In this document: positions 35,668-47,287 of the stretch, piece after piece | Layout: every line of letters begins with the position of its first letter | How positions within the stretch are numbered: the stretch's first letter is position 1 | NCBI RefSeq assembly: GCF_026151205.1 | Contig: NC_087082.1 | Location: 9,496,901-9,560,900 of the forward strand | DNA: 64,000 nucleotides | Origin: Bolinopsis microptera | Taxonomy: Eukaryota; Ctenophora; Tentaculata; Lobata; Bolinopsidae | Reading direction: 5' to 3' | The notes under the pieces: model-generated | The model's database searches: none | Seen by the model: only the letters and a program-made list of their open reading frames with translations | What the model was told of the DNA's origin: nothing | Position numbers and translations under genes: made by a program

Positions 35668-36125
35668 ACTTTCAACACTACTATATAACAAATAATTTGA
35701 GGTGTGACAACATGATTCGGCGGGTCACGCTATATATAAGGCTATAACGAATAATTAGCAAGATTTGGTTCGTTGTTTGTATTTGTACAACTGCTTCTTT
35801 GAAGTAGCTATCCAAATGTATTCTGTCTAACATGTATTCATGGACAATGGATAGTCGACGATAATCAGTATCTATTGACATGAAGTTACTGCTAGTTTAG
35901 CGATGTGAAATTGAGAATAACCCCCTATCGCGCTAAGCTGCGGTTACCTGGCACGCCAGTCCCATTGCGCGGCCTTCGCTCTTTTCGAGCTTCTCGCATA
36001 CGTGAGAGAAGTGAGCAATATATTATTACTCTATAAGTATAAACAAGCTAGCTAACCGTAAAGCTGCGGTCACACGATAATAGTATTTAACAAGTGGTAC
36101 TGGTAGGAGAGGGGTGACAGATGAT

Positions 36126-39107
36126 ATGCCGGCTCCTTCACCCGGCACAAAAAATAACATAAACCACCAAAAAAAGGATGGGGATGCATTGGTTTCTTGT
36201 AGTGAGGTAGCTCTAGTAGGGACATTTAATGTCCGAACTGCTAGAGAAGGTTACAAGCGCCTTGAACTCGTGACTCAGTTTCTGGAGAGTGGCATGGAGA
36301 TCCTTGGGATCCAAGAACATAGGATTGTCCACCAGGAGCCGATCAAGATTGAAAAGTTCAAGGAGGGGGTTAGCTTGGTAACTGTTTCAGCATGGAGGAA
36401 TGGAGCAGGAGCAGCCACTGGTGGAGTGGGCTTTCTGCTGACTAGAAGAGCATACAGCGCAATCAGCCTCATTAAACCCTATGGCTCAAGGGTGCTGACT
36501 TTCTCTTTCAATGGGAATCCCAGACTCACAACTATAACTGCTTATAGTCCGACCGAGGCAGCACTAGTTGAAGAAGCGGAGGATTTTCATAACACCCTTA
36601 GACAGGCTATGAACGATGTGCCAGCGCACCACCTGCTGATCACAGAGGGAGATATGAACGCCCGGCTTGGAAAGGTGAGTGAAGAAGATTCCCGTTGGTA
36701 CTTTCATACTCGTACCAATCGGAATGGAGAGCTACTGAGAGACACTGCCCTGGAGTGCGATATGGAAATTACCAATATCCGCTTCAGAAAGAAGGTCAAC
36801 AAGAGGTGGACCTTCTTATCCGATGGGACACTTAACAAAGGTCAGATTGACTATATCCTCATACGGCGGAAGTGGAAAAACTCTTTAAAGAACACTGAAG
36901 TTTACAACACTTTTCAGTCGTTGGGATCTGATCACAGAGTTGTAGTGTGTAAGATCAAAGTTAGCTTTAGGAAAGGACACAGGCCTCCGAAAAAAGTTAA
37001 CTATGATTATAGTGCCCTGAAGTCGGATGGTGAGCTTCAAAAAAAGTATGCAATTGAAGTTCGGAATAGATTCTCTGGCCTGGTAGAGGAGGATGATGGG
37101 GCCACTGAAAGCTACGGGAAGCTTATGGTTGCTATTGAGGCGGCAAACAAGAGCCTTCTGCCAAAGAAGACTCGACAAAAGCAGATTGACCCCTCAAGTG
37201 ACCCAAGAGTGGACAGTGCAAGGAGGGGACTTTTCTTGGCCAAGGACCAATACCATCAGGAGCCTTGCGAGGAGAAGAGAGAGGAAGTCGCCACTAAAAA
37301 GGATTTGTTAAAGGCCTGCTACAAAGAGGTAGAGGAGGAGATCCTGAAAGGAAAGATCAGGAAAGTTGAGGATACTGCTGATCGTTGTAAGAACAAGGAA
37401 AGCTGGAAGCTTGTCAACGATATTTCAGGGAGGACAAATCCCAGCTGTGGACTCGTTGAAGGGGGCAGCTCAATAGAACGTCTCGAGAACTGGAGGAAGC
37501 ACTTCTCTGGATTACTTGGACAGCCACCCACAGTCCCTGACAATAATATTCCGATCAGGAATATACACCCTCCACTGAATATAGAGGATGGCCCGTTCAC
37601 CATTGAGGAACTACGTCTTGCCAAAAAGCAGATAGTAGAAGGTAAAGCTTATGGTGATGATGGTATCTCACCTGAAGTGATGAAGAGGGTGGACATTGAT
37701 GACGTCATCCTGAAGTTCTGCAACGATGCACTATGTGATGGTCTCATGCCCGATCAATGGAAGCTCAGTAATATTGTTCCTGTGCCAAAGAAAGGGGACC
37801 TCACTAAGACCGACAACTACAGAGGAATATCTCTGACATCGATAGTCAGTAAAACTCTGAACAAAATGTTGCTGAACAGGATGAAGCCAAGTCTTGAGGA
37901 AGTTTTAAGGGACAACCAGAATGGCTTTAGACCTGGGCGCTCTACAACATCGCACATTCTTGCTCTACGAAGAATTATGGAGGGTGCTAGAGCCAAGAAC
38001 CTAAAGGCCACCATGGTTTTTATTGATTTCAAGAAGGCGTTCGATAGTGTGCATAGAGGCTTGCTCATGAAGATACTGAAAGCATATGGCATACCAGAAG
38101 CCATAGTGCGGCTCATTGAGGGTATATATACAAGCACAAAGGCTAAAGTAGTTACAGCTGATGGTATAACAGAGATTTTTGATATCCTGGCTGGAGTACT
38201 GCAAGGAGACACTCTTGCCCCGTACTTGTTCATTATCGTGATTGACTATATCATGACAGTGACTATAGACGATGATGACTCGGACTCTGGGTTCACTCTC
38301 AGGCCTGCACGGAGTAGAAGGATTGGTGCCGAGAAGATCGCAGACGTCGAGTTTGCAGATGATGTTGCCCTTATCACTGATACCATTGAAGGGGCAAAAC
38401 TACTCCTGGACAGGCTTGAGAAAGCAGCACTGAGTGTTGGGCTAGCCATGAACGACACTAAAACTAAGTTCATGACTCTGAACATGACAGAGGAGGCGAG
38501 TAGTCTCAATAGTTGTGGTGGAAACCAGCTGGAAAAGGTGACAGACTTTGTTTACCTTGGAGCATGGATAGCAACAACAGAGAGGGACCTGCGGGTCAGA
38601 AAAGCCAAGGCTTGGGCAGCCTGCCACAAGTTAAAGAAGATGTGGAAGTCTGACCTTAGAAGAGGACTAAAGATCCGTCTATTTGTTGCTACTGTGGAGT
38701 CAATACTTCTTTATGGTTCTGAAACGTGGACGTTGACAGAGCAATTGAAGAAACGCATTGATGGCTGCTACACCAGAATGCTAAGGATGGCACTAAATGT
38801 GGATTGGAAGCAGCGCAAAACCAATAAAGAAGTCTATGGCAACCTACCAAGAGCAACCATGAAGATCCAAGAGCGCAGGATGCGACTAGCAGGCCATATC
38901 CACCGGCACCCAGAACTAGTCGCAAACCGCTTGCTACTCTGGGAACCAACTCATGGGGTGCGGAGTAGGGGGAGACCAGCCATGACTTATGTCGATAGCC
39001 TACGAGCTGACACGGGTCTCAACGACACTGGAGAAATGGGCGGACTTATGGCGGATAGAGTTTTATGGAGACAGCGCATCAATACTCGGACGCTGAAGCC
39101 GCCTTAA
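36126..39107 (+). CDS. Intact RTE-like LINE endonuclease-reverse transcriptase
   Basis: A single uninterrupted frame of 993 codons from the ATG at 36126 (the frame is open from a GTG four codons earlier). Residues of about 30-285 are an APE-type endonuclease: GTFNVRTA, ILGIQEHRI, TAYSPTEAA, EGDMNARLG, GQIDYI, GSDHRVV. Residues of about 480-790 are the reverse transcriptase: FIDFKKAFDSVH (motif A), AGVLQGDTLAPYLF (motif B), VEFADDVALI (motif C), then FVYLGAWI. The C-terminal part has LLYGSETWTL and HGVRSRGRP. All expected catalytic residues are present and there is no stop or shift, so this copy could encode an active protein. Just after the stop is an AAGTCAGTCAGTCA-like tail. A target duplication was not identified. 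Confidence 0.9.
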   Translation: MPAPSPGTKNNINHQKKDGDALVSCSEVALVGTFNVRTAREGYKRLELVTQFLESGMEILGIQEHRIVHQEPIKIEKFKEGVSLVTVSAWRNGAGAATGGVGFLLTRRAYSAISLIKPYGSRVLTFSFNGNPRLTTITAYSPTEAALVEEAEDFHNTLRQAMNDVPAHHLLITEGDMNARLGKVSEEDSRWYFHTRTNRNGELLRDTALECDMEITNIRFRKKVNKRWTFLSDGTLNKGQIDYILIRRKWKNSLKNTEVYNTFQSLGSDHRVVVCKIKVSFRKGHRPPKKVNYDYSALKSDGELQKKYAIEVRNRFSGLVEEDDGATESYGKLMVAIEAANKSLLPKKTRQKQIDPSSDPRVDSARRGLFLAKDQYHQEPCEEKREEVATKKDLLKACYKEVEEEILKGKIRKVEDTADRCKNKESWKLVNDISGRTNPSCGLVEGGSSIERLENWRKHFSGLLGQPPTVPDNNIPIRNIHPPLNIEDGPFTIEELRLAKKQIVEGKAYGDDGISPEVMKRVDIDDVILKFCNDALCDGLMPDQWKLSNIVPVPKKGDLTKTDNYRGISLTSIVSKTLNKMLLNRMKPSLEEVLRDNQNGFRPGRSTTSHILALRRIMEGARAKNLKATMVFIDFKKAFDSVHRGLLMKILKAYGIPEAIVRLIEGIYTSTKAKVVTADGITEIFDILAGVLQGDTLAPYLFIIVIDYIMTVTIDDDDSDSGFTLRPARSRRIGAEKIADVEFADDVALITDTIEGAKLLLDRLEKAALSVGLAMNDTKTKFMTLNMTEEASSLNSCGGNQLEKVTDFVYLGAWIATTERDLRVRKAKAWAACHKLKKMWKSDLRRGLKIRLFVATVESILLYGSETWTLTEQLKKRIDGCYTRMLRMALNVDWKQRKTNKEVYGNLPRATMKIQERRMRLAGHIHRHPELVANRLLLWEPTHGVRSRGRPAMTYVDSLRADTGLNDTGEMGGLMADRVLWRQRINTRTLKPP

Positions 39108-40787
39108 GTCAAGTCAGTCAGTCACTGGTGACTTCAATGTTGATTTTTAAAATTTACAGCAAGATTACATTTTTGCTGCTTATTTTCAGCTTATACATTA
39201 TGGTTCCTCAGTTTAATGAGATCAACCATGTTTCAACACACCATCTGAATACGACTGAATTACTTGTTGACTTTAAACATTGTCCTGTCATGTAGTAGTT
39301 CGGTTACGGGCGGCCTAAATGAGGTTAACACACTGAGTTATTGTCATTAGTGGATATGTTTCCAAAAAGTTTATCTTTTCATCTGAGAACAACTGTTCCA
39401 TTATTATTGACCGATTTAACATTTCATTACCAGTCAATACTTCAATATATCGTCTCAATCTAAAACATTACACTTTGAATCAAAACACAACATACAACAT
39501 ACATGGCCATCGGAGATTTGAAGGTTGCTACTGCTCAAGCAAGATCAGTGAGACAAATCTCTAAGACCATCTTATAGCTATTTTGTCTCCTTTATACTCA
39601 CCAGTCACCAACCCCTACTATAAATTCACAAAATCACATGATTTTGTGAATGCCTTCATATTCAGTATTCACTACAACCGCTTAAACACCGCAAACACCC
39701 CGCACTTTTAATTAGACATATTTTATCTATTGAATATTCTTAATGATGATGCAATACATAATCTGAGAATAGGGTAAAGAAACCCCAGTGTTGCGACGAA
39801 TGAGTTGTCGTCTTGCCAAAATTCTCCGTGCTACTTTCAAATAGTATGAGCAAAATGGATAACAGGCGACGGGACTCTGGACTTGATTTCCATGATAATT
39901 GCTAAGCGGGGCAAGCATTCCTTTATAAGTTACATATTCATAAATTTAACACAAGTTAAAGTCCCTGTTCGACCAAATCCCACTTGTTCTCCTCTTCTAT
40001 ATTTCCAAGTGATCGAGGTTCTACCCTGTAATGTCCTTTGTTCCCCTCTTCTATATTTTCAAGTAATCCTTGTTCCACCCTGTAATGTCTTTTGTTTGGC
40101 ACTATCTGAGTGTTCTACTAGGACTCTTCACCACGGCAACTGAGAATGTCACGAGGCATACTCGGGGCTGCCCTCTCTTTCTTCTTCTTAGGGAGTCGAG
40201 AAACCTTCTTGTTCTGTATTGTTCTGTATTGTTCTGTATTGTTCTGTATTGTTCTGTAGCAAAATGCATATTGTTTATAAATCTGTAAAACCTGTAAATG
40301 TCAGCAGCGTAGGTAGCTGTCTTTACTCGATCCTCAAAATCTCACGAAATGCGGCCTTTCAAGCCGGCTTTCAGCTTTACTTTTTCTCTATTTCTGATTA
40401 TCTTTGAGTTGTAGAAATTTATGAAGTAAACATTTCTGTCTGCATGTAAATAATAATATACTTATTGTTCACAAATCACGTCTCTTTTCAATATAATATG
40501 CTTTGTTTTTACTTTGGTGCTCACGAAATTAACAGCTTATCTTAAATCTTATATCAGCCTTACCTTCACGGCCTTTATCTACACAACCCCCCTTTTTTGG
40601 ATTCCAGATTTGAAAGAAAATTGCTTATTATATTACAAAAGTTAACGGTAAAAAAGTAAGTAAAACATTTTTCAATTTTGATTTATATTGGCTGAATTAT
40701 AATTAAGATTTGTTACAAATTGTACACACAACGACCGTTTTTAATAAATATTCAATAACATGTTTTCTATTTTCCGAAGATTTAGTA
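39108..40787. other. Gene-free stretch with minor repeats
   Basis: Holds the RTE-like 3' end, an approximate 62-bp direct duplication (CTCTTCTATATTTCCAAGT and CTCTTCTATATTTTCAAGT, about 39990-40095) and a short (TTCTGTATTG)n array at 40209-40257. No gene signal until the exon at 40788. Confidence 0.45.
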
Positions 40788-41999
40788 ATGTTACTGAGGT
40801 TCCTTTTGGTTTCTCTTAGTATCGTCCCCTCACTTCTCACTGGTATGTGGTATCCATTATCCAATCTGTCCAATCGATAAATTATTGTCAGTGCAAACAG
40901 TCGCGATAGTATTACGCTTGATTAAAATTCAAGTTTTGAAATACGGAACTTTAGCATTTCCGAACTCCGTTATCACTATTGAGTATTTTGTTTGAAATTT
41001 CGTAGATGTTACAAGATATGCATTGATTTGACAAAGTATTAACATTTCAGTAACAAGGGAGCGACAACCTGGAGAGATTAAACCGATCAGTGCTGAACAG
41101 TCCCAAGAACGTAGTGATGAATTTAACGCTGAATTTGCAATAGACTTAGACTTTGAAACCGAGTCCAAGGTAAGAGCTGGACATGGTGAAAGACCCTGGC
41201 TGAAGTTACATCTTGACCAGATGCACTGTATTGAACAAGTGATATGGTATAAGAGTGACGGTACTGCTCACCTTACCTGGACCTGCTCCGAGACTGACTG
41301 CTTTACTTGTGTCAGTGCGAGTGATACCTTGTGTAGCTTGTTCGCCCTCACAGTGTTCACAGAGGGAGTATCACGTGACAACCTGCTTCATGTATCCGAC
41401 TATAAATGTGGGAGTGGAGTTAAGCTTGCGAAGATTGGTCAAAGTAAAAAATTTGCCGTGGCTGAGATAGCGATGATCGGGAAACTCGGTAACTACTAAC
41501 ATATTTTACATATTTTACATATATCTACACATTTTTACTTCAGATGACTCTTTGCTGACACTGACGGCGTTATTATTCACTCACCAGAAGTATTGATGAT
41601 AGAACCGAATAATGTAACCGATCATTTCAGCTCCTAAATGTTGGATCATAGACACAGCATGGTTAAACGTAGTCACGCAACCAGAACTACCTGTTGAACT
41701 AGGAACGGAGATAACTCTCAACTGTGATACGGGCCACACCAACCAGGGGGGTGACAGAGCAATTTGTCAGAATGGAGTTCTTGTTCCAACAAACCGACCT
41801 CCCGATTGTCGTGGTGAGTAGTATTAAACCTTTAACCCTCCTCAGGTAATGTCTATTTACCTGCCGCCATGACTACTATTTATATTTTTAATGATGAAAA
41901 CACTTGTAGTATAACTATATTCAGTTGAAGAATCAAATTGTGAAACCTTCAATCCAGCAGTGAAGATATTTGGGAACGTTGATCCTTGCTCTAACATAG
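40788..41999 (+). CDS. Secreted F5/8C-like and sushi protein, 3' end not resolved
   Basis: Four exons are supported: 40788-40842, 41051-41488, 41631-41813, 41925-41999. All are joined by GT-AG introns in phase 1, giving about 250 codons. Exon 1 is a signal peptide (MLLRFLLVSLSIVPSLLT). Exon 2 encodes a discoidin/F5/8 type C or fucolectin-like domain: AIDLDFETESKV, ERPWLKLHLDQMHCIEQV, a cysteine-rich middle (CSETDCFTC), and ending KFAVAEIAMIG. Exon 3 is a sushi module (CWIIDTAW, TLNCDTGHTNQGG, CQNGVL, PPDC). Exon 4 begins another cysteine-containing module and ends at a GT donor at 42000. No further exon was found; a LINE lies 572 bp downstream and may occupy the next intron. The fold suggests a secreted carbohydrate- or protein-binding molecule; the function is inferred. 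Confidence 0.72.
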
Positions 42000-42571
42000 G
42001 TTCGAAATTTCATTTTTAGATTTTAAGTAATGTGAAAACTGTTCTTTTCTAACGACAGGGCATAGTTGGAGCAGTTTTTACACTAGTTTATTCTATAGAA
42101 ATTCTTAAGAATTTATGACAGTAATATTAGTGCACACATGATAACATTAAACTCCCATCTTTTAAAACCAGATAGAAATTGTACAGATTTCAGATCGATA
42201 TTTTAGATCAACCAGATTGCACGATTCTTGCAACTTGCTGAATCAAAAGAAACCGTGTAGTCACGAGGTGAGAAGTGACGAGAGTGATAATCGAACAAAG
42301 TAATCTAACTAATCTAACTATTAAGTTAATCATAAAACTATATTTTAAAATTGATCAAATTTAACCGGCAACGGCTTACAGAAACTTAAAATTGTGCTTT
42401 ATTCCTTCCACGACTTGAAAAAAAAACCATAACAAAGCGAAAGTTTACTATTCTGTTAAATTAAAGTTTCTAAACTTAAGCTGTTTTTCAGTGTTTCAAA
42501 AAATTAGATAATGACTTTTATCTTAGCCGTTTTATCTTTTGTATCGAAAAGAAGCTAGACATATCCATTAT
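42000..42571. other. Probable intron or 3' flank
   Basis: AT-rich sequence following a splice donor at 42000. No phase-1 exon with coding character was found before the LINE at 42572. Confidence 0.35.
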
Positions 42572-44628
42572 TTATCAGGATCAGGAGGGGTTGCCCCCAA
42601 GGAGGCATTCTCTCTCCTTTCCTCTGGAACCTGGTAGTCGATGATCTCCTTACCTTTACTGCAAAAGACATACCGGGTTACCTTCAAGCCTTTGCGGATG
42701 ATCTGTTGTCTCTAGCGGAAGGGGATGATTTAGACATCATCTGGGACCGAACATGCAAAACTATTAAAACGATAGAGAACTGGTGCAGAACCAAGGAGCT
42801 ATCTATTAGCGCCCTCAAAACGCAGATAGTCATGTTTACCTGGAATAGTAAGTGGACTCTAAGACCTATAACAGTTGGCAACAACATTATAGGTCTGTCT
42901 AAGTCTGCTAAATTTCTAGGAGTGACCTTGGACAGCAAACTTAACTTCAACGAACATATCACCAACACCACAAAAAAAGCCACGGCATCCCTCATGCAAT
43001 GTCGAAGAGCTGTCGGCCCCACATGGGGTATGAGCCCTAAAACATGCAAATGGATGTTCACTGCTGTCATCCGCCCAATCCTATCCTATTGCTGTAGTAT
43101 ATGGATCAGGGCTACTCAAACGGACTACAACGCGAAGAAACTCAAACGTATACAGGCATTGGCACTCAGAGTGATGTCTGGTGCCATGCCAAGCACACCC
43201 TTTATCGCACTGAATCACCTCACCGACACTCCCGACATCATACTGTTCCTGCAAGGCGAAGCAGCAAAGGGCGCAGCCAAGCTACAAGCATACGGCAGCC
43301 TCACTCTTGAAACTATCGCCATCAGGAAGGGAACTATCAAAAATCATACAACTATCAACAAACAATTCATGGCAGATCTCATTATCCCACCTAGAGCAAC
43401 GAGAGACCTAACAATACCTACCATGATGCTGGGACGGCACTTCACCGTCACAACTCCTGGTGCTGATAACACGGAATATAGAAACTCACTTCAAAACACT
43501 ATCGACAATATTACCAGTGAAACGATCACCTGCTACACAGACGGGTCACTCACAGACTCTGGAAGCGGGGCTGGCTACATCATCACAACTGACAATAATA
43601 ACACGATCCTTGAAGAAAGATCATTCAAGCTCCCTGATTATTGCACTGTTTACCAAACAGAGCTCACCGCATCATTGAAGCTTGCCAATATCTATCTACA
43701 TATACCAACACACATATCATCATATGGTCTGACAGTCTATCATCTATCCAAGCTCTCTCTGCACTTTCAACGCAGAGTAGAACTACAAGAGATTGTTACG
43801 ACTCTCTTAATTCACTCGGATCCAACAACACGCTAGAGATACGATGGATTGCAGCACACATCGGATTGTGGGGGAACGAAAAAGCAGATGAGCTGGCCAA
43901 GCTTGGTACAGTCAGTGAATCCACTTTGAAGTGTCCAATTCCACAATCCTACATCAAGCGTCAAATCGACAACAAAGTCAACAGACTGAATCAGGAAACT
44001 TGGTTAACTGACGGTCCCAGACACACCAAACTGACACTCGGCCACAAGCACGCCAAAATCATCAAAAACCTCAACACTACACTCAGCAACAACAGACAAG
44101 ATTGCAGATCTGCAGTTCACCTCATCACGGGTCACTGCGGCCTAAATAAACACCTTCACACCATTTGCAAATCAAACACCAGTGCTTGTCCTATGTGCGG
44201 CGACGGAGAGGAAACTGTCTCACACTTCCTTGAACAGTGTCCGGCTATTGCCCAAATTAGAGGTCAATATTTCCAGGACTACTACCTCTCTGTCAATGAC
44301 ATATTCGACAACCAACACATCACCACAATCGTCAATTTCGCAAACCGCACCAAACGCTTAATTGTGCCGGAAGAGCTGGATCAGACCGGGGTGACTTAAA
44401 ATATTATCTTATATGCTATTTCGTCTCGTTTTACTTTTCCAAACCCAGCTGGCACTTAAAGTTAAGCGTATCATTTTGACTCATATCACTTATTACACCA
44501 TCCCCCACCGTTCACTCTGATTTCACCGGCAACCTTCCCCAGGGTTGCCACACCCCAGAGGTAGGCAGAGCATCTCAATGCTATCCTCTCGTGGGCTATC
44601 TTGGCCCAGCCTCTCTTTAAAAATAAAA
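42572..44628 (+). mobile_element. 5'-truncated I/Jockey-like LINE with RNase H domain
   Basis: A 2057-bp insert flanked by the 9-bp duplication ATCCATTAT (42563-42571 and 44629-44637). The left end falls inside the RT domain, as expected for 5' truncation during target-primed reverse transcription. The right end finishes in CTCTCTTTAAAAATAAAA. The presence of RNase H places it near the I/Jockey group of clades. It lies just beyond the last exon found for the F5/8C-sushi gene. Confidence 0.82.
42585..44399 (+). pseudogene. LINE reverse transcriptase C-terminus and RNase H, one frameshift
   Basis: The frame starts in RT motif B (RGCPQGGILSPFLWNLVVDD), then motif C (AFADD), and continues through the thumb. 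From 43530 comes an RNase H domain: CYTDGSLTDSGSGAGYI (first Asp), YQTELTA (Glu), then, after a shift of frame near 43670, IIIWSDSLSSIQAL (second Asp) and WIAAHIGLWGNEKADELA (His and last acidic residue). A zinc-knuckle-like CPMCGDGEETVSHFLEQC follows. The two open pieces are 42585-43836 and 43641-44399. All four RNase H catalytic positions survive across the frameshift, so the lesion is recent or single. Confidence 0.82.
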
Positions 44629-44637
44629 ATCCATTAT

Positions 44638-45187
44638 CCAATAAGCTAACTGCTCCAGGAACCTTCAGCTTCAGAGAGTATCCTTAAGCTTCAGTATGTT
44701 TCATTGAGCAAATAAAACTAACAACTGGCCCGGCCAGTCAAAGAGAGCTTACCAATTATTTCAAGATCATCTTCCTGTTGTAAAACTAAATTAATACTTA
44801 ATCTTTAGACAGTCCTAGGCCTGAAATATGGAAAATTGAAAAAAAATCTCAGTACATCTGTTGACTGTAGTAAGTAGTAACAAATAGGGTAAATTATTCA
44901 AGTATTTGCATTTCTGAGCCCAAATTACATAATAAAATAATAACACACGAAAGTTAAAAATCTATGCCCTAATATGGTGTTACCCGATATCAATCCGTCT
45001 CTTACCAAAAACGAAGCTTGAACGCCGTTAATCTTCCTACAGCATCCTCACTACACATGCAATTCTTGTAAACGTACCACAGTACTACTACTAGTAGCTT
45101 AGTTTTTTATTTTTTTTTTATTAAATACTTTTCAAGTAGAGAAAATGAAATCATAATTCAACATAGAAGTATTGAACAACTTAAATA
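44638..45187. other. Gene-free AT-rich stretch
   Basis: No coding or repeat signal beyond a T-rich tract at about 45103-45122. Confidence 0.4.
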
Positions 45188-45636
45188 ATGGGAAAATCGA
45201 GCGACCAATTATATTCTCAATATTATTTTGCATCTGAGAACGGTCATTCAAATTAATATCATTTCCTTTTGTTTAGGAAAGGGAGACACTGGCAGCGGTC
45301 CATTCTACCCAATTATGCGTTTTGGTCAAATTGATTTGAACAATAGAGTGTTCTAAAGGAATGAGTCATATATTTATAATTCTCTCTTAGTTCTCAAATC
45401 GTCAATATTTTTTCTCGCTATTGCATAACTAACATAAAGCTAATTTAGATAAAATAAATTTGTTGAATTCCACAAAATGTAATGGGCTAATTTGACCAAA
45501 ACCCATAATCATGGGTAGAGTGGACCGCTGCCAGTGTCTCTCTTTCCCAAACAAAAGGAAATGATATTAATTTGATTGACCGTTCTCAAATGCAAAATGA
45601 TACCGAGAATGAAATCGGTCGCTCGCTTTTCCCATT
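45188..45636. repeat. Foldback repeat with arms of about 145 bp
   Basis: The left arm (about 45188-45330) starts ATGGGAAAATCGAGCGACC and contains GACACTGGCAGCGGTCCA. The right arm (about 45488-45635) is its reverse complement, ending GCTCGCTTTTCCCAT. The intervening 150 bases are unrelated AT-rich sequence. No coding capacity and no clear target duplication. Confidence 0.75.
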
Positions 45637-45829
45637 CATTCACGGCTTACAATCAATCACATGTTGTAAAAATTCCTTTGGGTTGCGTTCGGGTCGATAT
45701 ACCTAGTATTTCGGGGTAAGGGTGGTACTGGTAGTTAGTGAATTAGCTGAAGTTTATTGATTCTTTATTGCTGAGTACAGCTGCCTTCTATTCGGGTAGT
45801 TCTTCTTAATCTATTACAATTGTAAATTA

Positions 45830-45980
45830 ATGGGAAAAGCGAGCGACCGATTTCATTCTCGGTATCATTTTGCATTTGAGAACGGTCAATCAAATTAATA
45901 TCATTTCCTTTTGTTTGGGAAAGAGAGACACTGGCAGCGGTCCACTCTACCCATGATTATGGGTTTTGGTCAAATATCAT
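45830..45980 (+). repeat. Third copy of the foldback arm
   Basis: A direct-orientation copy of the left arm, from ATGGGAAAAGCGAGCGACC to ATGGGTTTTGGTCAAAT. It is more similar to the right arm's complement than to the left arm. A family B MITE lies just after it. Confidence 0.7.
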
Positions 45981-46012
45981 CTCTTTTTGATTATAATGTC
46001 AGGGTACTTTAT

Positions 46013-46097
46013 TTGTATCACGTTGCGACCCCCACGGTCGTTCTGACGATACAGGGGGGAGCCGCGCGTGCGCGGCGGGTCATACAACGTATGACAA
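46013..46097 (-). mobile_element. Family B MITE, copy 4 (inverted, internally deleted)
   Basis: An 85-bp reverse copy beginning TTGTATCACGTTGCGACCCC and ending ACAACGTATGACAA, flanked by the 8-bp duplication TACTTTAT (46005-46012 and 46098-46105). It lacks about 20 bases around the AGTGAACATAGTGAAAC segment of the longer copies. Confidence 0.85.
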
Positions 46098-46105
46098 TAC
46101 TTTAT

Positions 46106-47287
46106 AAAGTCGAAATATAAACTGATGTCTTCATTAATAAGGAGGAAGTTTCAACGATTTCGAAATTTTTCCTTTAAAAACATTTCCTTGTGTTTAGGTA
46201 AGCATATCGGTCTATCACTGACTGAACATTAAACATTATAATCATTCAAGTTGCCATTAAATTCATATATAATGACATTGAACTGTCGTGGTAAAGCAGA
46301 ATTTGTTCGAAATCACGAATGAGCAAAATTCTCACCGTTCGCACGTGCAAACTTTGAGCGGTTGTTGCGTGCGCATCCAATACTGAATCGCCGTAAATTT
46401 TTGCATAGCGGTATTTTATATATAGTTTGATAAGAGTGCAAAGTTTCAAGATATTTCAAATAGAACTTGGATCACAGCGGGACTCCAAAGTTGATAAAAA
46501 TCGTGAAAACACCAATTTTCAGTGATTTTAGCAATTTTTAATCAATTTGGGCGTGTCCCCACGTGTGCAACTTTTCGATTTTCAACTTTAAAACTAGCCT
46601 AATGCACAATTTATACCTATAGAAAGCATAACTGAGCTCCACAACCCAAGGGATAGCCCAACACCAGAGAATACTAAATCGCAAAATTGACGTTTTTATA
46701 AAATAATTTTTCAAAAAAGCACTAACTTCAAAGGCAAATATCTTTATGAAGGAGTAAGATAAGAAAACTTTCCGGTAGATTTTCAGAATGCTTGAACAAT
46801 TATCTAAGATAAAAATTTCCTCAGATGTTGAAAAAAAATTACTTTTAAATGGTGTAAAATCAATTTTAAAAGTTATTACTTTGTCGAAAATCAAGTTTTA
46901 AAAACGGTTAACTTGATGACGTCATCAAGGGGTGTTTATGACGTCAAATAATTTTTTTATACAATATAAACTAAAGTGTAAACAATTATTTTCAAGATCT
47001 GTGGTCGGAAATGGCTGTATCTTTTATACTTTTGAATCTATGGACACTTAAATTTAGGATACAATTGACTACATTTGACTGTCAAAGCGTCTATCCCTGA
47101 ATATATGTATATATCACGACAATCTGTCGTAAAACAGGGGTTCTAGAAAACCCATTTCCCGATGCTCCTGAAACCTGAAACTTTTTTTGCAGTCGATTTG
47201 GTCAACGTCTAGACGCCCTAAAAAATTTCAGATCTTTAACTCAATTTTAACATGGTTTTTAAGGCACCTGAATAGGGCAAACTGTGA
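46106..47287. other. Gene-free stretch left of the large foldback
   Basis: AT-rich, with no coding motif. The minus-strand open frame at 46538-46894 is low-complexity Phe/Ile/Lys and is not supported. Confidence 0.4.
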
